64,000 nt of DNA from Falsigemmobacter intermedius (GTDB lineage: Bacteria > Pseudomonadota > Alphaproteobacteria > Rhodobacterales > Rhodobacteraceae), in NCBI RefSeq assembly GCF_004054105.1, contig NZ_SBLC01000002.1, positions 124,001-188,000 of the forward strand. Reading direction: 5' to 3'. Positions within the stretch are counted from its first letter, which is position 1. The number at the start of each line of letters is the position of its first letter. This document shows, piece after piece, positions 1 to 9,080 of this stretch. The notes under the pieces were generated by a model. The model made no database searches and was not told the DNA's origin. It worked only from the letters and a program-made list of their open reading frames with translations. Made by a program: the position numbers and the translations under genes.

Positions 1-669
1 ATGGCTCAAGGCCTCTTCGGCCTCTTCCTCCCCCTGCACCGCCGCAAGGGTCGCTTCCGACAAGCGCGAAGGCGCCCGCTTCTTTAACTCAAAGCCCATC
101 ATCGAGCGGAAGCTCTGTGCGGACCGGCGCTCCCGCGCATCGGCCCGGAGCGTACCCTCAATCACAAAGCGCCGCTGGGATTTCGCATCCTGAACATTAT
201 AGAGGTCGGGATTTACATGGAGAGCCTGGCCGATCAACTGGTATTCCGCATCCGCGATCGTTTTATAAACCACCGTGCCGTTACCACTGGCCGGCTTCAC
301 CTGCCGCCCCGCATCTGTCACCATGGGAAACAGATAGATAAAGGGCCGCGCCCGCTCATATTCCTGCAGGATCGCTGAATATTTTCCGGGCTTATCCGTC
401 TGCTGAAACAGCCGCCGGTACAGCGGCTGACGACTCGCACGGCCGACATAATAGGGCCAGGTGCGCGGGCTGCCAGAGGGGGAAAGTCCGAAGACGTAAA
501 GACCGACAGCACTGAAGATATCGCGAAGTCCGACCGCTTCGGCATCCGCCTCCGCCTGGGCAAAAACGTCATCCCGCGCGGCCAGGCAGTTAAGCGTCCG
601 CCGCCCGTCTGCATCTCGGAAAGTCTGAAAAAAATACGGGCCCAGACAGCGAAACCGATAACCGGTCAT
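1..669 (-). CDS. GIY-YIG-like protein, 3' end cut by window edge
   Basis: An open frame of 223 codons runs off the left edge without a stop. The ATG at 669 follows a GGAAG element 7-8 bases upstream. The protein carries a pattern like GIY-YIG nucleases: GLY at residues 56-58, YVG at 74-76, arginines at 85-86, Glu142 in AEYQLIGQA, and Asn158 in PDLYNVQ. That matches the usual Tyr, Tyr, Arg, Glu and Asn positions of the fold. The tail is acidic and charged. The upstream 90 bases are AT-rich, and the gene uses codons such as TTA that are rare in its neighbours, which could mean transfer. I do not recognise a named family. It could be a nuclease, a defence component or a domesticated protein. The GIY-YIG assignment is inference from motif spacing only. 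Confidence 0.6.
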   Translation of the reverse strand, partial: MTGYRFRCLGPYFFQTFRDADGRRTLNCLAARDDVFAQAEADAEAVGLRDIFSAVGLYVFGLSPSGSPRTWPYYVGRASRQPLYRRLFQQTDKPGKYSAILQEYERARPFIYLFPMVTDAGRQVKPASGNGTVVYKTIADAEYQLIGQALHVNPDLYNVQDAKSQRRFVIEGTLRADARERRSAQSFRSMMGFELKKRAPSRLSEATLAAVQGEEEAEEALSH

Positions 670-764
670 AGTCACTTCCATTCCTGCTTAATACGCAACA
701 ATAATGAACCTGAGATTGCATTTATTCAATGAAAATCAATCAAAAGGAGATCCACCTGTGAGGA

Positions 765-872
765 TCATTCCGACGACCGCCTCTCCCGCTTCGGTGCCGA
801 GCGCTCGTGCAGCCGCACGGCCACATAGCCTACCGCCACCAGAAAGACGGGCATGATGACAAATCCGCTCAT
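765..872 (-). CDS. Small single-span membrane protein, 35 residues
   Basis: A short frame begins MSGFVIMPVFLVAVGYVAV and ends in a basic, charged tail. It has one predicted membrane helix near the N-terminus and probably a cytoplasmic C-terminus. Its ATG overlaps the stop of the preceding small gene by an ATGA junction, which suggests translational coupling. No function can be assigned. The overlap with the ancestral frame of the upstream gene is the main reason to believe it is real. It is too short for family recognition. Confidence 0.5.
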   Translation of the reverse strand: MSGFVIMPVFLVAVGYVAVRLHERSAPKRERRSSE

Positions 873-1095
873 CTCAACCCTCCAGGGACGCGTCCTGCCA
901 GATAATTCAGGGCAAAACAGGCGATACACCAACCCAAAGCTGCGATGAACATCAGCCAGACCGAGAGGTTCTCCCGCAGATTGAGATATTATAGATATAT
1001 CCCGCCAGCGGCGTGGCGATTCCCACAGTGAAACAGGCCGTTGATGCCCGATCAAGCGCATTGGCCAGAAGCTTTGTCCGCTCGTTGTGAATCAT
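869..1095 (-). pseudogene. Small two-span membrane protein gene with a frameshift
   Basis: The ATG at 1095 follows a strong GGGAGG site. The frame reads MIHNERTKLLANALDR, then a membrane helix (TACFTVGIATPLAGYIYN), and then stops at 952. In another frame the sequence continues as LRENLSVWLMFIAALGWCIA, a second helix, and ends at 869 in an ATGA overlap with the next small gene. Removing two bases (one AT) from the short AT-rich stretch near 985-995 joins the two halves into one 74-residue, two-helix protein. The length of 227 bases is 225 plus 2, as expected for a two-base insertion. It may be a true pseudogene or an assembly error. No function is known to me. Confidence 0.55.
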
Positions 1096-1143
1096 AACGC
1101 CTCCCCGCCTCAGCCTGCCCCGCACAGCGGCCTGCGGAAATGC

Positions 1144-1170
1144 AAAAAGCCGCCCCTGCGGACGGCTTTC
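1144..1170 (-). terminator. Rho-independent terminator of rpmG
   Basis: On the minus strand, a GC-rich stem (AAGCCGTCC pairing with GGGCGGCTT) is followed by a run of T, 24 bases after the rpmG stop. Confidence 0.75.
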
Positions 1171-1193
1171 GCTCAAAATCTGCAAGCCTCAGC

Positions 1194-1361
1194 TTACTTG
1201 ATTTTGCCTTCTTTGTACTCGACGTGCTTACGCACAACCGGGTCGTACTTGTTGACCGTCATTTTCTCAGTCATCGTACGTGCGTTTTTCTTGGTCACAT
1301 AGAAGTGGCCGGTGCCCGCCGAAGAGTTGAGGCGGATTTTGATCGTGGTCGGCTTCGCCAT
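1194..1361 (-). CDS. rpmG: 50S ribosomal protein L33
   Basis: The 55-residue basic protein starts [18 protein letters not shown] and ends VEYKEGKIK, the typical alphaproteobacterial L33. It is a component of the large ribosomal subunit near the E site. A GGAG site precedes the ATG. The sequence lacks the paired CxxC zinc motifs of the C+ form, so it is the zinc-independent type. It is a single gene with its own terminator. Confidence 0.95.
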   Translation of the reverse strand: MAKPTTIKIRLNSSAGTGHFYVTKKNARTMTEKMTVNKYDPVVRKHVEYKEGKIK

Positions 1362-1475
1362 GGTCGTGTCTCCTTCAAGCGGTCAGCCGCCGCTCAAGGC
1401 GCGCGATACCCGCAAATTCTGAACCCTGCGTTTGCCCTTTCGACAGGACAGAGTCAAGCGGGCTCTGTGGATAAA

Positions 1476-2111
1476 TCAGGCTTTCGGTGCGGCTTTTCCC
1501 AAAGAAAGATGGATGCCGGCCACGGTTGCGGCATCCAGTCCCATGCCACGCGCCAGCGCAGCCAGAAACTGAGTCTCTGCCGGACCATCGGTGCGCACGG
1601 TCATGGCAGCTGCCGAATAAACCTGCGCCTTCACCGCATCCGAGGCATCCCGCGCCAGCGCGAGGGCATCCACCGGCGCAGACATCTGCTCCTCCACAAA
1701 GGCGCGCTCTTCGGCCGAGGCCTCTTTCAGGTGATCCATGATCACCGCGCGTTCCTCATGGTCGATCACGCCATCGGCACGCGCCGCCTGAATCATCGCA
1801 CGGATCATCAGACGGGCATTGGCCTCTGCTGTCTCCGTCGCGACTGAAGTGCCGGTGATCTGATCGATCATCCCCGTCACCCCCGAGGCCGCCGCAGCCC
1901 CCATCCCCGTCAATGTGCCGACGATGCCTCCGGCCCCCGCCCCCAGGCGACCCAGAACCTGTTCAGCCTGCTCAGCCAGACCGGCGGTCTGCGGGTTTTT
2001 CTTCAGAGCATCCTGAACCGCGCCCAGGCCCCCGGCCTGTTTGACTTTGCCGTAGCCTTTGACGGCTGCGACCCCCAGAGCCAGCGTGGCAAGCGTGCGG
2101 ACGAAACTCAT
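1476..2111 (-). CDS. DUF533 (YebE/TerB-like) protein
   Basis: The 211-residue protein starts MSFVRTLATLALGVAAVKGYGKV. A glycine/alanine-rich middle segment (about residues 60-100) is followed by a helical C-terminal half with AARADGVIDHEERAVI, an acidic motif like those of TerB/DUF533 proteins. The start at 2111 is chosen because it is preceded by AGAGG and because the upstream extension is not protein-like. The family is widespread in proteobacteria, is likely associated with the inner membrane, and has no firm biochemical role. It stands alone between rpmG and rnpB. Confidence 0.8.
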   Translation of the reverse strand: MSFVRTLATLALGVAAVKGYGKVKQAGGLGAVQDALKKNPQTAGLAEQAEQVLGRLGAGAGGIVGTLTGMGAAAASGVTGMIDQITGTSVATETAEANARLMIRAMIQAARADGVIDHEERAVIMDHLKEASAEERAFVEEQMSAPVDALALARDASDAVKAQVYSAAAMTVRTDGPAETQFLAALARGMGLDAATVAGIHLSLGKAAPKA

Positions 2112-2351
2112 AACGGCAATCCTCTCAAAAGATCCGGCGCGACCGGGTTGCAATCGCCTGATAACCGGCAAGGCCCGTCACAGGTTCCCTCTCACGCCAG
2201 ACGGAGCGGATGCGCGAAACCTGTCATCTGCCGTCCGATCATCATGCCCCCCCCCGCAGCAACGCCCTGGCAGATGCGGTCCGCCGGATGGCATCGCATG
2301 CACAAATAAACAGGCCGCCTCGCAGCCATGGGCCTCGGTGAACAGGAATTT

Positions 2352-2768
2352 GCGCGGAAGGCCTGTAAGCCGGATTCTGTCCAAGGGGTTGCCCCCTCTG
2401 GATGACCATTCCTCTTGTCCCGCCATTACTGACGGGCTTTAGCTGCCAACCCGGACCTCTCGGGCTGAAGTGTCCCTGCGGCGGTCTCGGTTGCCCGACC
2501 CTGGCCCGCGCGAGGTCCCTATTCGGCATTGCTCCGGGTGGGGCTTGCCGTGCCGTCCCGGTTACCCGGTCCGCGGTGGGCTCTTACCCCACCGTTTCAC
2601 CCTTACCCTGCACGCAGGGCGGTCTCGTTCTCTGTGGCGCTTTCCCTGGGGTTACCCCCGCCGGGCGTTACCCGGCACCCTTACTTCATGGAGTCCGGAC
2701 TTTCCTCGCATGACGCAGTTTCCCTTGTGGGGACCCGACACCACACGCGGTCATCCGGCCTTCCGCGC
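2352..2768 (-). ncRNA. rnpB: RNase P RNA
   Basis: This is the catalytic RNA of ribonuclease P, which matures tRNA 5' ends. Minus-strand hallmarks are the 5' core GGAAAGTCCGGACTCC (2691-2706) and the 3' core ACAGAATCCGGCTTAC (2365-2380). The ends are set by a perfect 12-bp P1 helix: GCGCGGAAGGCC at 2757-2768 pairs with its complement at 2352-2363. The length of about 417 bases fits the bacterial A-type RNA. Open frames across this stretch are incidental. Confidence 0.95.
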
Positions 2769-2775
2769 GAGAGGG

Positions 2776-2804
2776 GGCATACGCGCCCCGCGCCGCGAGG
2801 TCAA
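2776..2804 (-). promoter_or_regulatory. rnpB promoter
   Basis: On the minus strand, TTGACC (-35, 2799-2804), a 17-bp spacer and TATGCC (-10, 2776-2781) lie so that transcription would start about 7 bases downstream, within one or two bases of the rnpB P1 5' end at 2768. Confidence 0.75.
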
Positions 2805-2822
2805 CCACAGCCCCGCCTGCCC

Positions 2823-2892
2823 TTTGGCTTTTTCAAAATACTCCCGGGCGGGGTCCGGGGAGGGCAGGCAGCCCTCCCCGGCGCTCTCCCCC
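2823..2892 (+). repeat. Dispersed intergenic repeat, copy 1
   Basis: The element is TTTGGCTTTTTCAAAATACT followed by CCCGGGCGGGGTCCGGGG and a hairpin (GGGAGGGC/GCCCTCCC). It lies between the rnpB promoter and the 3' end of cysE. Copy 2, at 36512, is nearly identical over about 70 bases. Confidence 0.85.
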
Positions 2893-2926
2893 GAAAGGCC
2901 GGTCCGCCCTGAAAGAGAGCCGCCCC

Positions 2927-3736
2927 TCAGACGGCAGGCTTCAACAGCTGATCCATCATGGCTGAGGGCTGCGCACAGCCCGCCTCCCCCACGACCCGCG
3001 CGGGAACCCCGGCCACCGTGGTGCAGGGCGGCACATCCGCCAGCACCACCGATCCTGCCGCAACGCGGGAGCAATGCCCGACCGAAATATTCCCCAGCAC
3101 GCTCGCGCCCGCCCCCAGAAGCACGCCATCCGCAATCTTCGGATGGCGATCGCCGTCGGACTTTCCGGTGCCGCCAAGGGTCACCGAATGCAGCATCGAG
3201 ACGTTATCTCCCACCACGGCCGTCTCACCGATCACGATGGAATGGGCGTGATCGATCATAATCCCGCGCCCCACCCGGGCCGCCGGATGGATATCAACGC
3301 CAAAGACCTCAGAGACACGCATCTGCACAAAATAGGCCAGATCCACCCGCCCCTGCTGCCAGAGCCAATGCGCCACGCGGTAGCACTGCAGCGCCTGAAA
3401 TCCCTTAAAAAACATCAGCGGTTCCAGGAACCGGTGGCAGGCCGGATCGCGCTCGTAAACCGCCACCAGATCGGCCCGCGCCGCCTGAGCGAGTTCGCGA
3501 TCGGCGGCATGGGCCTCATCCGCCACCTCACGCAGGATCTGCTCGCTCATCTCGCCCGAGGCCAGTTTCAGCGCAAAGCGATAAGCCAGGGCCCCCTGAA
3601 AACTGCCGTGATGCAAAATCCCGCCATGGATCAGCCCGCCCAGCCGCGGCTCCTGCCGGACAGCCTCCCGCGCCTCGTCACAAAGGCGATCCCAGACCGG
3701 GTCAAGAGTGGCAAGACGGACCTTGGTCTCAGGCAT
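2927..3736 (-). CDS. cysE: Serine O-acetyltransferase
   Basis: The enzyme transfers acetyl from acetyl-CoA to L-serine, the first step of cysteine synthesis in the cytoplasm. The protein has 269 residues, the usual length. The N-terminal half is helical (trimer-of-dimer contacts). The C-terminal left-handed beta-helix has hexapeptide repeats and the family signatures DIHPAARVG, IDHAHSIVIGETAVVG and LHSVTLGGTGK with the catalytic histidine region. An AAAGGAG site precedes the ATG. It follows the end of the GTA cluster on the same strand, with 147 bases between. In many Rhodobacterales cysE sits next to the GTA cluster, which fits. No regulatory element was recognised. Confidence 0.95.
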   Translation of the reverse strand: MPETKVRLATLDPVWDRLCDEAREAVRQEPRLGGLIHGGILHHGSFQGALAYRFALKLASGEMSEQILREVADEAHAADRELAQAARADLVAVYERDPACHRFLEPLMFFKGFQALQCYRVAHWLWQQGRVDLAYFVQMRVSEVFGVDIHPAARVGRGIMIDHAHSIVIGETAVVGDNVSMLHSVTLGGTGKSDGDRHPKIADGVLLGAGASVLGNISVGHCSRVAAGSVVLADVPPCTTVAGVPARVVGEAGCAQPSAMMDQLLKPAV

Positions 3737-3883
3737 GGCAGACTCCTTTGGATGGCTCTGTCTAACAGATCCCGCCCGAGGAAAGAAACCGCCCTCCCGC
3801 GGGATGCGGCAATCTTTCTTCTGCGGATACCCTAGAAAAGCCTTTCCCTGATGTAAAACAAGGTGCTTTGGCGAAAATTTTCC

Positions 3884-6800
3884 CTATATCGACAGGATCA
3901 GGCGACTTTCCTCTCCGCGCCCCGCCAGATCGGAGAGCTGCGCCACGCCGAAGCTCCAGGGCGCGCTCAGCGCCAGCCCGTCAGCCATGGCATCGCTCAG
4001 ATCAAAAACCGCAGCCTCAGTGCGGACCTCATAGCGCAGGCCGCCCGCGTCCTGAATGCGGATCTCATAGGCCTCGCGCTGCTCGCCCAGCGGGATCTCC
4101 CCCTCCCAGGCGTCCGCCCCGATCCGGCCACGGCGGATCCAGGTAAAGCGCCGCCCCTCCGGCCCGCGCGTCATCCGCAGGTGCACCGGCGCAGGCGGCT
4201 TCAGCCCGATCCCCTCAAAGCGCTGCAGGCTGTGGCGGGCCACGGCGCTGCCATAGCCCGCCGCCAGCGGCGCGAAACGGTAATGCCGCAGCGCAGCCGC
4301 CCCCCCGGCGAGAGGCTCACCTGCTCCACCGCCTGGTTCAGCAGCACCACCACAGAGCCCTCGGGCCAGACTTCAGGCATCCGCGCCTCACTGCCCGCCT
4401 GCCCGCGCAAAAGCTGCGAGATCTGCCACTCGCCGCCGCCCAGCGGCTCGGCATGAACGAATTGCAAAACTTCCCAGCCGCCCGATGAGCCATCCCCGAT
4501 GGCCAGCGCATTGGCCCCATTGAGAACCCGCGCGACGCTTTGCGAACTCAGCTCCCCCCGCGTCAGCCGCAACCGCAGCCCCGACCCGCGCTGCCACAGA
4601 CCCGAGGCCGCCCGCCCCAGCGGTGTCAGCGTCACCCCCATCGTGGCAGGAACCCTCACGACATGGCGCAGACCGTAGCCCTCATCGTGATCGCTGTCCC
4701 ACAGACCGGCCGGGCCGCTCCAGGGGCTGGCAGTCACCGCCACATGCGGCAGATGCGGCTCCTCATCCCCCCGCAAAAGCGGCAGATCCAGAAAGACACC
4801 CCAGACCGGAAGCTCCGGCAGCGCCGCCGGCAGCCGCCGCAAAGGCTCGGCGAAATCAGAGGGCAGATAGAGACCGGGATCCACCCGCACCGCCTCAACC
4901 GAGAGGGCCCCTGCATAGTCGGCCCGGTCAATGCGAAACCGCCCGGCCCCGCCAAAACCGATCACATCCCCCGGCCCCAGATGCAGCATTGACGGCGGCA
5001 GCGTCAGGCGCAGCAGATCCTGCGACACCTCCGCTTCCGACAGCCAGCGCTCTGCCACCGCCCGCGCCTCTGCCCGCGTCAGGGCGAGGGGCACTTCATA
5101 AAAGGCCCCGCCCGCCAGGGACCGGTCCGGCCGGGTCGCCGTCTCAGAGGCCATGGCGAAATCGCTGTCGCCGCCAAGGTAGCTCAGACGCATCTCAGCG
5201 GGCAGATCGGCATCGGGCTGTCGCACCAATTCCGGCCCTGCGCCGGTTTCCGGATCAAGGGCGATGATCTCCGGCGCGATCTCCTCCGTCAGCCGCCCGT
5301 CGCGGGGCAAAAAGACCAGACCGCCCTCCCGCTCCACGGCATCAAAGCCATAGATGAGCATCAGATCCTGCAGCGCCGCCCGCCCGCTTGCGCCCTCACT
5401 CAGCACAAAGCCCTGAACCACCTGATAAAGCCGCGAGACATCCGCCGCCACGCCCGCCCCCGCGCAGATCTCAGCCACGACAGCGGCCAGCGGCTGATGC
5501 GAGGCGCGCCCGTTCAGCCAGTGGCCGCGCGCATAGTTGTCACCATCGCTCCAGATATCACTGCGGCCCGGAAACCAGGGCCAGGGCCGCGCGTCCCAGG
5601 CCCAGACAAAGGCCCGCGACAGATCCACCATCCGCCCCGGATAGGCGCTGGCCAGCGGATTATGCGCCGGATTTCCCCAATGCGCCGCCATGGCCCGCAG
5701 ATAAGCGGTCTGCATCGCCTCCTCACGCCGCCCGCCGGAAAACCGCGGCAATGCGGATTCTGAGGATTTGGGATCGAGAAAAAGGTTCGGCTGATTGCCG
5801 CCGCGATCAATCGCGGCCACGCCAAGTTCGGTGAACCAGAAGGGCTTTGAGCCCGGCACCCAGGGCGTGGGATCTGCGTTGCGCAGCCCGCCCGGTCGAT
5901 CGAAATGGCGATTTTCCCACCAGGATTTCAGATCCTTACAGCGCCAGATCCAGGGCTCCCCCTCGCCATCGGTGATCGGGCTGCGCCGCCCGGCTGCGGC
6001 ATCCGCTTCGCTGGCGTAATACCAGTCAAACCCTTCGCCCCCCGCCACATTCGCCGCCAGATAGGCCGGGTTCAGCGCCGAGCCCCAATGCGCATCGGCA
6101 TGATCCTCCCCATCGCGCCAGTCCGAGAGCGGCATATAATTGTCGATACCGATGAAATCGCACTCCGGATCTGCCCAAAGGGGATCGAGGTGGAAATATC
6201 GCCCGCCATCGGGCGCGGTGTAGCCGCTGTATTCCGACCAGTCCGCCGCATAGGACAGCTTACAGCTGGCCCCCAGGATGGCGCGCACCTCCCCCAGAAG
6301 CACCCGCAGCGCCGCAACCATGGGAAAGCTGCCGCCCGCGCCGCGGATCTGCGTCAGCCCGCGCAGCTCAGAGCCGATGCAGAAGGCTTCAACCCCGCCC
6401 GCCGTCTGGCACAGACAGGCATAATGCAGCACAAAGCGGCGATAACCGCGATCCGCCGGATCTCCGGTGTAAATTACCCGCCCGCCGCTGATGGTGAAAT
6501 CTGAGGGCTGCGCAGCGCCCATAAAGGCCGCGACCTCTGCCTCAGCCGCGCCGGTGCCGTCAGGACTGCCCTCGCGTCCCGGCGCAACCGACAGCGTGAT
6601 GCGTCCGCGCCATGGCATCACCGGCTGGTCCGGCGCCCCGCTCCAGGGATCGCTCAGACCATTACCCTCCTGCTGCTCCATCAGGAGGAAGGGATAAAAC
6701 ATCACCGCCTGACCACGGGCGCGCAGCGCCGCAATCGCCTCGCGCACCGAGCGGTCCGAGGGTGTGCCGCCATAGACCGGACGGCCGTCTTTCAGCGCGA

Positions 6801-7779
6801 TCCGCGCGGCTGTGCGGCGGTTGCGCCCCCCCGCCTCCCAGGGGGCACCTGCGCCATCCCAGGCATTCTGCTCGACTTTCGGCTCAATCCCGCAGTGCCC
6901 GCAGCGCAGATCCGAGCCGAACCAGCTGACCACCAGCGAGACCGCCCGACACTGCGGCAACTCCTCGCCCAGCTGCTCCAGCGAAACGGTCAGATCGCTG
7001 CGCCCGCCGGGGCTGTGCACATTGGCGGTGCCCGAACTGCCATAGCCATAGTCGTAATGCACCGGCGTGGTGGAAAGCGCATATTCTCCGCAGCCTGGAA
7101 TCAGCGCCACAGCCCGCGTCAGATCTTGCACGCCCTCAGGCCCCGCTGCGGCCCTGCGCACCACCTCAAAAGAGAACTGCGGCACGCGGTTGCCAAAGGG
7201 CGCAAGATCGAGGTCTTCGATCACCACATAGGCCAGCCCGCGAAAGGCCGGAACGGCCCCTGCCCCCTCAACCGCCTCAATCTTCGGATCCGGCATCTGC
7301 GTCTCAGACCCGGTATAAACCCTCAGCGCAATGCGGTCCGGACCGATCTCTTCGCCATCTGCCCAGACCCGGCCCACGCGTAAAATCTCACCCTCGCACA
7401 GCCCCAGCGCCAGTGAGACACGATAGCTGTAGCTGTCGATCCGTGTCTGCGTCCGGCCACCGCCCCCCTTGCCGCCGCGCTGCACTTCGGTGCTGACGAT
7501 CTCTTCAAAGGGCGAGGACCAGATCACATGCCCCCCCAGACGGACGCGCCCCCAGATGCGCGCCATGCTCCGGCCCTCGCCCGCCCCCGTCAGCCGGAAG
7601 CGCTCCACCCGCCCGCGCTCGACCAGCTGAGAGCCGCGCCCCGCCAGCCGCGTGTCGATCACGCGGCCCAGAACAGCCCCCGCGGCGCGCCCGATCACCG
7701 CGCCCGAAAGCCCCAGCACCGTTCCTCCAAAGCCCGAGCCGATCGCCGCCCCCGCGGCCGAGAGTACCAGCGTCGCCAT
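3884..7779 (-). pseudogene. orfg15: GTA g15 host-specificity/tail fibre protein, frameshifted
   Basis: This is the largest GTA protein, the distal tail 'megatron' that contacts the recipient cell. The main frame (7779-4201, 1192 codons) starts MATLVLSAAGAAIGSGFGGT. It contains a TIM-barrel-like domain (roughly residues 240-750, with FCIGSELRGL and WFTELGV) and a phage tail protein region. At 4300-4306 there is a run of seven C (G on the coding strand). There the frame departs from the family sequence and ends after 33 unrelated residues. The expected C-terminus (RHYRFAPLAAGYGS to LILSI) continues in another frame to 3884. One extra G restores a protein of about 1298 residues, close to RcGTA g15. 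It may be a true lesion, a homopolymer error, or, less likely, recoding. It is the last gene of the cluster. Confidence 0.85.
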
Positions 7780-7803
7780 TCCCGTTCCTTTCGGTAAATC
7801 CAG

Positions 7804-8235
7804 TCAGATCAGGCGGTAACGCCCGGTAATGCGCCGCGCCCAGGGCGCGGTCAGCGCCGATTCCACCACGCCGTGTCCGCTGTAGGCATGGATAAAACTG
7901 CCCTGCGGCCCGGCTGAGGCGCGAAAGCCAAGATGCTTGGCGATCGATCCCTCAAACATCCGAAACAAGAGCACCTCCCCCGGCAGCTCCGGGGCTTCGG
8001 GCGGCAGCGGGGTCAGATAAAGCTCCGCCGCCTCCCGCAGCACTTCGCGCCGGCCCGCTTCGGCCCAGTCGGCGCTATAGGGCGGCACAGCGCAGGGCTC
8101 CGGCCCCCGCAGGCTCCGCCAGACACCGCGCAAAAGCCCAAGACAGTCGCAGCCCACGCCGCGCTTTGACGCCTGATGCAGATAGGGCGTGCCCAGCCAG
8201 AGCCGCAGTTCCGCCAGAACCACATCGCCGCTCAT
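7804..8235 (-). CDS. orfg14: GTA g14, NlpC/P60 cell-wall peptidase
   Basis: This 143-residue putative endopeptidase is a tail-tip enzyme that in GTAs helps the tail cross peptidoglycan. The NlpC/P60 catalytic pattern is visible: Cys31 in CDCLGL, His101 in KHLGF, and His116 in FIHAYSGHG. It overlaps the g13 stop by an ATGA junction, so the two are translationally coupled. It lies 24 bases upstream of g15. The gene looks intact, unlike its downstream neighbour. The family identity rests on motifs and on its cluster position. Confidence 0.9.
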   Translation of the reverse strand: MSGDVVLAELRLWLGTPYLHQASKRGVGCDCLGLLRGVWRSLRGPEPCAVPPYSADWAEAGRREVLREAAELYLTPLPPEAPELPGEVLLFRMFEGSIAKHLGFRASAGPQGSFIHAYSGHGVVESALTAPWARRITGRYRLI

Positions 8236-9080
8236 ATCCGCCGCCCCGGCACCGCCGTCAGCCAGTCCTCAGAGGGCAGATGCGGAAAGCCACGGTAATT
8301 CACATGATTGGCGAATTTTGCCCGGCATGTTGCAATCTGGCGGTCACAGCCCGCCGTCAGCTCCAGCAGATCGCCAGGTGAAATGTCTGCCGCCAGACGA
8401 TCCCACAATTCCACTTCCCGCCCGCTGCCTGACTGACGGTCATTGCGGATCATCCCCGACAGCCCTTCGCCCGCCCCGCTGAGCACCCTCAGCCGCCCGC
8501 GCTCAAACCAGCGGTCCTCATAGCCCTGCAGCGGAAAGACGAAGATCCGCCCCTCGCGGATGTCTCCGGCAGGCAGTTCCAGACGGTACGCCGGAGTATT
8601 CAGATCCACACGACACAGGGCATCTCCCAAAACAGCCGTGCAACTGCGCTGATAGATGCGGTCCCGAACCTGCGCCAGAGCTTCACTCAACCCGCGCAGT
8701 TCTGCCCGAAAAGCCCCGTCGGCACGGGAAATCTCTCCCAAACTTCCCGCGAAAAGCACCTGCCGCTCTGCCACATCGCGCCAGTTAACCAGCAAAACCT
8801 CAACCTCTGCGCCGTCATAGCGGCCCGCCCGCAGATCGCTTTCGCACAGCGCCGCCGACTGCAGCGCCCCCAGCGCCTCGCTGTTATCCGCCGAAAGCCC
8901 CGTCGTGCGGCTCAGCGCCCGCGCGGTCATCCCCGAAGCCGCCTCATAGCGGCAGCCATCGAACTCCAGATCGCGGTCATGATCGGTGAAGCCCAGCACC
9001 CGCCCGTCGCGCCGCGTGATCCGCCAGCAGCGCGACAGCGTGGTGCAGCCCCCCTCCAGATGCGCCCTCAGCCCGCTCAT
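8232..9080 (-). CDS. orfg13: GTA g13, tail hub protein (DUF2163)
   Basis: The 282-residue protein begins MSGLRAHLEGGCTTLSRCWR, typical of the DUF2163 phage tail family that forms the hub between tube and distal tip. Four cysteines stand out: Cys147 and Cys156 (C-x8-C), then Cys245 and Cys252 (C-x6-C). The same spacings are, as I recall, those of the iron-sulfur ligands in lambda tail protein L, so an Fe-S cluster here is plausible but inferred. The C-terminus NYRGFPHLPSEDW is characteristic of the family. It shares 4-base overlaps with g14 and g12 and has no lesion. Confidence 0.9.
   Translation of the reverse strand: MSGLRAHLEGGCTTLSRCWRITRRDGRVLGFTDHDRDLEFDGCRYEAASGMTARALSRTTGLSADNSEALGALQSAALCESDLRAGRYDGAEVEVLLVNWRDVAERQVLFAGSLGEISRADGAFRAELRGLSEALAQVRDRIYQRSCTAVLGDALCRVDLNTPAYRLELPAGDIREGRIFVFPLQGYEDRWFERGRLRVLSGAGEGLSGMIRNDRQSGSGREVELWDRLAADISPGDLLELTAGCDRQIATCRAKFANHVNYRGFPHLPSEDWLTAVPGRRI

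Noticed and set aside
758-856. Plus-strand GTG frame after an AAGGAG
   Set aside because: Only 32 codons, not protein-like, and it is antisense to the small membrane gene.
2402-3261. Open frames across the rnpB region
   Set aside because: The conserved RNase P RNA core and P1 helix explain this sequence.
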